From Actinidia chinensis (taxonomy: Eukaryota > Streptophyta > Magnoliopsida > Ericales > Actinidiaceae), in assembly GCA_009663005.1 (NCBI GenBank), contig CM018900.1:14416323-14428822 (forward strand): a stretch of 12,500 nucleotides of DNA, written 5' to 3'. Positions 8,657 to 12,500 of the stretch are shown in pieces. A program made the translations under genes and the position numbers. Positions within the stretch are counted from its first letter, which is position 1. The number at the start of each line of letters is the position of its first letter. The notes below the pieces were generated by a model. The model made no database searches and was not told the DNA's origin. It saw only the letters and a list, made by a program, of their open reading frames with translations.

Positions 8657-9574
8657 GCGTTATACTCTTAATAGCAATTGGTGTATATCTTATTATGCAT
8701 AAGATACTAGATGCAGTTAGTGGGATGTATTGTGATCATTAAGTTGTATGTTAAACATGCTCCATATCTATCTTATTCAATGACACATTGTTAGACGTGG
8801 CACACATGCTTTAATTTATCTACATTTACTTAGAGACTCACTTCTTCTGTTGCTAACAAGTTCTTTCACATGCTATAGTGGGAGTAGTATTATCTAGAGG
8901 AATTGCTTGCATACACTACCTCTCCTGTACGGTAGCGCATATTTGTATATATTGTTATTACATTTTTGAATTGGCGTATATCGTGATTCATGAATTATAT
9001 ATATTATTCAAGAATACCAATTGACTTGAGCATCTCAGAAGTGTATCCTATGCTATTCTTGTTTGAGACTGTTTTTAGCAGATGCACAAGTCTCATATGT
9101 GCTTAATGTATAATTATTAGAGAACTTGATTGACCACTTATGAAAAATATTTTTCCCCACTAACAAGAGTTTCATTTATTGAAAAATGAAATTTCATATA
9201 TCACAGTCAATAGCCATATTTGTATAAAATTATACTTGACTTAAAAACCTTATTTTTCAGTTCAAATATGTGTTTTATATTTGCTGTGCATCATTACACA
9301 TTGATTTAGAAACTATTTGATAGTTTTGGACCTTTCATACACTCACACATTGCTGTTTGGTTCCTATATGCTAAAGTTAGTGTCTTATAAAAGTTGTGAG
9401 TTATTTGATTACTTTCTTAGGTCTACATTATGGTAGTTATTCTATTATAAGTAATAAATTATTTAAAAATAAGTAAAAATTAAATTTGCATATCTCACTT
9501 ATTTTTACAAACATTGAAAAATCAATAACCTACATCATCATAATATACACTTTTTTAAGTCGTTTGAGTATTCA

Positions 9575-9810
9575 CACAAGTCTAATTCATGTATAATGAC
9601 TTGATTAAAGTGTTTATTTCATAATAGTGTTACATTTTTTTCATATTGAATTTTCACAAGTCATGAATATGCACAAATCATAAGAGTGGATTTAAACAAT
9701 ATTCAATTTTTATTAGAATATTATTCTATTTGTTACCACAAGTCATAAATGATGTATTTATAGAAGCATTTAATCATGCATAGAACTTATTTTGATCTCT
9801 CACAAGTTCA
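9575..9810 (+). repeat. Decayed array of about 64-82 bp units starting CACAAGT
   Basis: CACAAGTC occurs at 9575, 9655 and 9737 and CACAAGTT at 9801, with steps of 80, 82 and 64 bp. The few bases after each are alike (for example CATGAATATG, CATAAATGATG). More isolated copies are at 9085 and 10096. It looks like an old tandem array inside the long copia LTR. Confidence 0.45.
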
Positions 9811-10257
9811 ATATTTAAAGAATGCCTAAGGAACAGTTTCAAGGAAAATTTTTAAGAAACTAGAGTCGAATTCAAATAGAATTATCTAAGAATAAGAGAT
9901 TTTCAAATACATACAAGTTTGAGGTCTTAATAAGCCCCAAAAATAGTTTTACAGATGAAACTGAAATGAGACAAAATCAAAGTATTGAAATAAGTTATGG
10001 GGGGAAACCAAACGACGTGAGTCACTGTCAAAGCAGAGTTTCTGCAATTATGCTGTCAAGATGGGTCAATTTCATATGGGATTATCTCAGGATACACAAG
10101 TTTAACAAAAGAAAATTTTGAACCTAAATTGTATCCCCAGAAGACTAGTTTCTAACTCAATAAACGGAGTGCAAAATTTTCAAGTAATGAAAAAGTTATG
10201 GCCATTTTACTGAAGCCTATTCTATTAGTTAAACTGTGACCGAACTTGAAGTTCAGT

Positions 10258-10287
10258 CGATCGAAGCTAACTTTCAGACGATCGAAG
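10258..10287 (+). repeat. Paired CGATCGAAG motif upstream of the copia TATA box
   Basis: CGATCGAAG is at 10258-10266 and 10279-10287, 21 bp apart, so the two copies lie about two helical turns apart. Each contains the 6-bp palindrome CGATCG. They lie about 150-180 bp upstream of the TATA box, in the part of the LTR where promoter elements are expected. No factor is assigned. Confidence 0.55.
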
Positions 10288-10437
10288 TTGAGAAATTGAC
10301 CACCGAAAGTGTCAAAAACAAAGCCACTAGAGTTCTAGTACATTCATGACCGAAGTTGCCAGAAACAGATTTGGGTGTTCCAATGCAAATTCAAACGGCT
10401 CTATCAATTTTTCAACGAGAAAATTTGATAAAATTGG

Positions 10438-10445
10438 TATAAATA
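10438..10445 (+). promoter_or_regulatory. TATA box of the copia LTR promoter
   Basis: TATAAATA follows an AT-rich stretch and precedes the non-repetitive start of the R-like region. Transcription would begin about 30 bases downstream, near 10470, leaving about 590 bases of R-U5 before the LTR end. That is a normal layout for SIRE-like LTRs. Confidence 0.6.
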
Positions 10446-10620
10446 CAAACCTTGGGGTTGTGAGAAAATTATGAAAATACTATAATCTCTCTCCACTCTT
10501 GTATTCCATTCTCTAACACTTGAATACTCTCTAAACTATATTTGTATTTATTCATACACATAGTATTATTTGTGGGCTTTTCTTGCTACACATTTATTCA
10601 TCTTGAAAAGATCACATTGA

Positions 10621-10733
10621 GTGATTGTTTGTATTCCAAGGGAGGGATTTCTCTTGAAAATTAGAGGCTCTCTAGTGATTGTATTCCTAGAGAGGTAATC
10701 TCTTGAAGACTAGAGGCACTTTAGTGTTGTAAA
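10621..10733 (+). repeat. About 54-59 bp tandem repeat in the R/U5 part of the copia LTR
   Basis: GTGATTG...GTATTCC...GAGG...ATCTCTTGAA...TAGAGGC occurs at 10621-10674 and 10675-10733, with small indels, and begins a third time as GTGTTG at 10734. Such repeated segments are common in this LTR type. Confidence 0.75.
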
Positions 10734-10927
10734 GATTTTTCAAGTACTCGTAAGCTTGAAGATAGTAGAATTCCAAGGAGGACTCAGAGGGCGGACTTAG
10801 GCAAGGATTGACCGAACCATTATAAGTCATTGTTTGCATTTTCTATTCTTTAAACTCCTTACAGATTCCGCATTAAATTAGATTACTTGCTGAGATTCTT
10901 AATATTATCATTAATAATTGCAAGTAT

Positions 10928-10948
10928 AAAAAAAAAAAAAAAAAAAAA
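10928..10948 (+). repeat. Run of 21 A within the copia LTR
   Basis: An uninterrupted A run follows CAAGTAT and precedes TGTATTTC. It sits about 115 bp before the LTR end, so it is not the tail of a separate retroposon in any obvious way. Its length may be unreliable in sequencing. Confidence 0.9.
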
Positions 10949-11064
10949 TGTATTTCAATTAGGAGTAATCAATTGAGGGATTTAATTGTGATAATTTTAA
11001 TTAGCCAATTTAGTTGCAAACCAATTCAATCTCCCCCTCTCAATTTTCCATAAGGAGTAACACT

Positions 11065-11076
11065 TGGTATCAGAGC
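11065..11076 (+). other. Primer binding site for initiator-methionine tRNA
   Basis: TGGTATCAGAGC is the standard plant Ty1/copia PBS, complementary to the 3' end of tRNA-iMet, which primes minus-strand cDNA synthesis. It lies two bases (CT) after the LTR end ...AACA. This fixes the LTR/internal boundary and the orientation of the element. Confidence 0.95.
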
Positions 11077-11117
11077 GGGTCTCTTACTATTGAACTTAAC
11101 CGTCTAGGAGTAGATCC

Positions 11118-12239
11118 ATGACAAACCAATTAGAGAGTCTTTTTGCCGAGGGGCATTTGACTCTTAGTTCACCAATGTTTGATGGCACAAATTATGCTTA
11201 TTGAAAAGTTAGAATGAGAGTATTCATTCAAGCCAATGATTATAGATTGTGGCATATTATTTTTAATAACATAGATATAAATGATTCTAATTATATTTAT
11301 TTAAATGTCACCGCCATCAAACTATTGTATAATGCATTAGATTCTCATATACAAAATAAAATTAGGTTATGTAAATCAGCTCATAATTATTTGGAACAAA
11401 TTACAAAAAATATTTATGAACAAAACTTTTATTGGCATTTACATATAAAATGTTACGAATCTAATGATAATTTTTTAAAAATTCGTGGTTGAAATGTGGT
11501 AGACACTAACTAAGATCGGAGAAAATAAAGTTGAATTATGTGCAAAGAGGGCTTCAATCTTAAAAATCACTCATGAAAAGATTGAGGAAACTATAAGAAC
11601 ATGGCCAAATCATACTTAATGTCAAACAAAAAGGATGAAAATTACAAAGAGGTATCCTATGCTCATGCCTTTTCAAATGATAGCTTTGATAATCATTCGG
11701 CTTTATATTATGATGATGATGTTATTGATGATCATATGTCATATGATGAATTGATAGATGCATTTGAGAAATTAGTTTTTGAATAAAAGAAAATTACATC
11801 TAAGAATAGTACATTAAAGAAACACATTACATCTCTTATGATTGAATTGAAATTTTTTAAAAATGATGCAAGTATTTTAAAATATGAAAATGATGCATTA
11901 AAAATTGAAAATACTATTTTAGACAATGCATCACATGAAAATATTTCTTTGAATAATGAAACCATGACTTTAAAAGAAAAATTAAAAGAGTTGTCTTCTA
12001 ACATTAAAAATGAGATTGCAAAAATTAAAGTTGAAAAATCTACCACATCTCATTTTGCATGTCATTATTTCAGGAAGAATAGATATAGTTCACACACATG
12101 CCCTATACGAAGAAATTATAAAAAATGTGTGAAACAAGTATGGATACCTAAAAATATTGTGCATGTTAATAACGTTAAGACTAACACACAAGGATCCCAT
12201 GTGAAAAGGGTACCAGAATTTTTTTTTAATATTTTATAA
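11118..12239 (+). pseudogene. Copia gag pseudogene with internal deletion and broken zinc knuckle
   Basis: Gag forms the virus-like particle that packages retrotransposon RNA. I place the start at ATG 11118, 41 bases after the PBS. Residues 1-28 read MTNQLESLFAEG... to DGTNYAY; codon 29 is TGA (11202-11204), where the family has Trp. The frame then stays open to TGA 11490. A frame-shifted, stop-rich stretch (11491-11600) follows, then the same frame again to TAA 11784-11786 and on to 12239. The second half is a Lys/Glu/Asn-rich coiled-coil region and a zinc knuckle at 12060-12101 (CHYFRKNRYSSHTC), where Phe and Tyr replace the second Cys and the His of CX2CX4HX4C. The central gag core seems mostly missing for its type. 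It is not functional. Confidence 0.82.
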
Positions 12240-12500
12240 ATAAAAATACAAAAAAGAGATACACCAAGGACTTGAAGAAAAATATATCCAATGTGTACAA
12301 TTCAAGGAAGAACACTAAGAGCTTAAAGAAGGGAAATATTTCATAAGTATTTTATCCTAAGAAAAAAAGAGAATTTATCTACAAAAAGGATAAGAAAATG
12401 AGGCACATTGACAATCCTTATCCCAAGATTGAGGAGAGAAAGAAATCAAACGAAGACATCTCTCACCTTTACTTCAACGACAAAACCTTCTTCACCTACA
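12240..12500 (+). other. Unassigned lysine-rich sequence after gag
   Basis: Copia protease would be expected soon after the zinc knuckle, but I cannot read its D(S/T)G motif here. A frame open from 12347 to the window edge (about 51 codons, in a different frame from gag) is rich in Lys, Tyr and Asp/Glu, with a segment RHIDNPYPKIEERKK. It has no motif I recognise. It could be decayed gag-pol linker, inserted DNA or chance. Confidence 0.3.

Larger units (their letters stand above)
8543..11062 (+). repeat. 5' LTR of the copia element, about 2.5 kb
   Basis: The right end is firm: ...AGTAACA stops at 11062, two bases before the primer binding site. The left end is inferred from AGTTGGATCCAATATT followed by TTTTGATGATGTTAATG (8543-8575). 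This resembles the TGTTGGA...TTTTGATGATG start of SIRE-like LTRs, with the first T changed to A. The internal layout fits an LTR: a TATA box at 10438, a repeated R/U5-like segment (10621-10733), and GGACTTAGGCA...GACCGAACCATTATAA (10793-10825) near the end. At about 2520 bp it is long for the group, so the 5' third could include another insertion or the true start may lie further right. Confidence 0.5.
8543..12500 (+). mobile_element. Ty1/copia retrotransposon (SIRE/Maximus-like), 5' portion
   Basis: A long 5' LTR, an exact plant copia primer binding site and a gag ORF follow one another with normal spacing. The gag text (SPMFDGTNYAY at the start, a coiled-coil stretch, a zinc knuckle followed by TCPIRRN) matches what I know of SIRE/Maximus copia gag. 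Protease, integrase, RT and the 3' LTR would lie beyond the window's right edge, if present. In-frame stops show it cannot make a full Gag. The left boundary depends on the LTR start call, which is tentative. Confidence 0.7.

Noticed and set aside
8543..8700. MITE or DNA transposon end, from the inverted repeat at 8616-8656
   Set aside because: The arms are short and AT-only, no target duplication is visible, and the place is better explained as LTR sequence.
10928..10948. Poly(A) tail of a LINE or SINE insertion
   Set aside because: LTR-type sequence continues on both sides up to the primer binding site, and there is no retroposon body upstream.
11732..12046. 104-codon minus-strand frame
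   Set aside because: It is antisense to the coiled-coil part of gag; its Phe/Ser/Ile-rich peptide mirrors the Lys/Glu/Asn-rich sense strand.
1..12500. Host protein-coding gene, tRNA or rRNA
   Set aside because: I found no exon series, tRNA cloverleaf or rRNA segment; every coding signal seen belongs to retrotransposon families.

Overview
The window looks like intergenic nuclear DNA of a flowering plant, most likely a eudicot. It is AT-rich and built almost entirely from decayed LTR retrotransposons. I see no intact host gene, tRNA, rRNA, CRISPR array or prokaryotic feature. The species cannot be told from the sequence.

Region 1 (1 to about 7780) is the 3' part of an old Ty3/gypsy element of the Athila type, read on the + strand. 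It enters the window inside reverse transcriptase (FMDD box at 75-86) and runs through RNase H and integrase to the GPY/F-like C-terminus, ending near 2273. Frameshifts and stops break it throughout. Next come a leader with palindromic TTCGAA repeats (2415-2514), a candidate intron (2665-3360), a decayed envelope-like third ORF (about 3361-4490), about 1.7 kb of non-coding 3' DNA, a G-rich polypurine tract (6200-6206) and a 3' LTR (6207 to about 7780). The order pol, env-like ORF, non-coding tail, PPT and long LTR is that of Athila/Calypso 'endogenous plant retrovirus-like' elements.

Region 2 (about 7781-8542) is AT-rich DNA between the two elements. It holds a 57-bp direct repeat and another PPT-like G tract.

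Region 3 (about 8543-12500) is the 5' part of a Ty1/copia element, probably of the SIRE/Maximus type. It has an unusually long 5' LTR (about 2.5 kb, ending ...AACA at 11062), a textbook initiator-Met tRNA primer binding site (TGGTATCAGAGC, 11065-11076) and a gag gene starting at 11118. Gag is broken by stops and appears to lack its central part, and its zinc knuckle has lost two of four metal ligands. The last 260 bases are lysine-rich, AT-rich sequence that I cannot assign.

Nothing here is likely to be functional as protein. The most interesting signals are non-coding: families of short palindromes centred on TCGA in the LTRs of both elements, and the same palindrome repeated just upstream of the env-like leader of the gypsy element. 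I found no evidence for a wholly new biological system.
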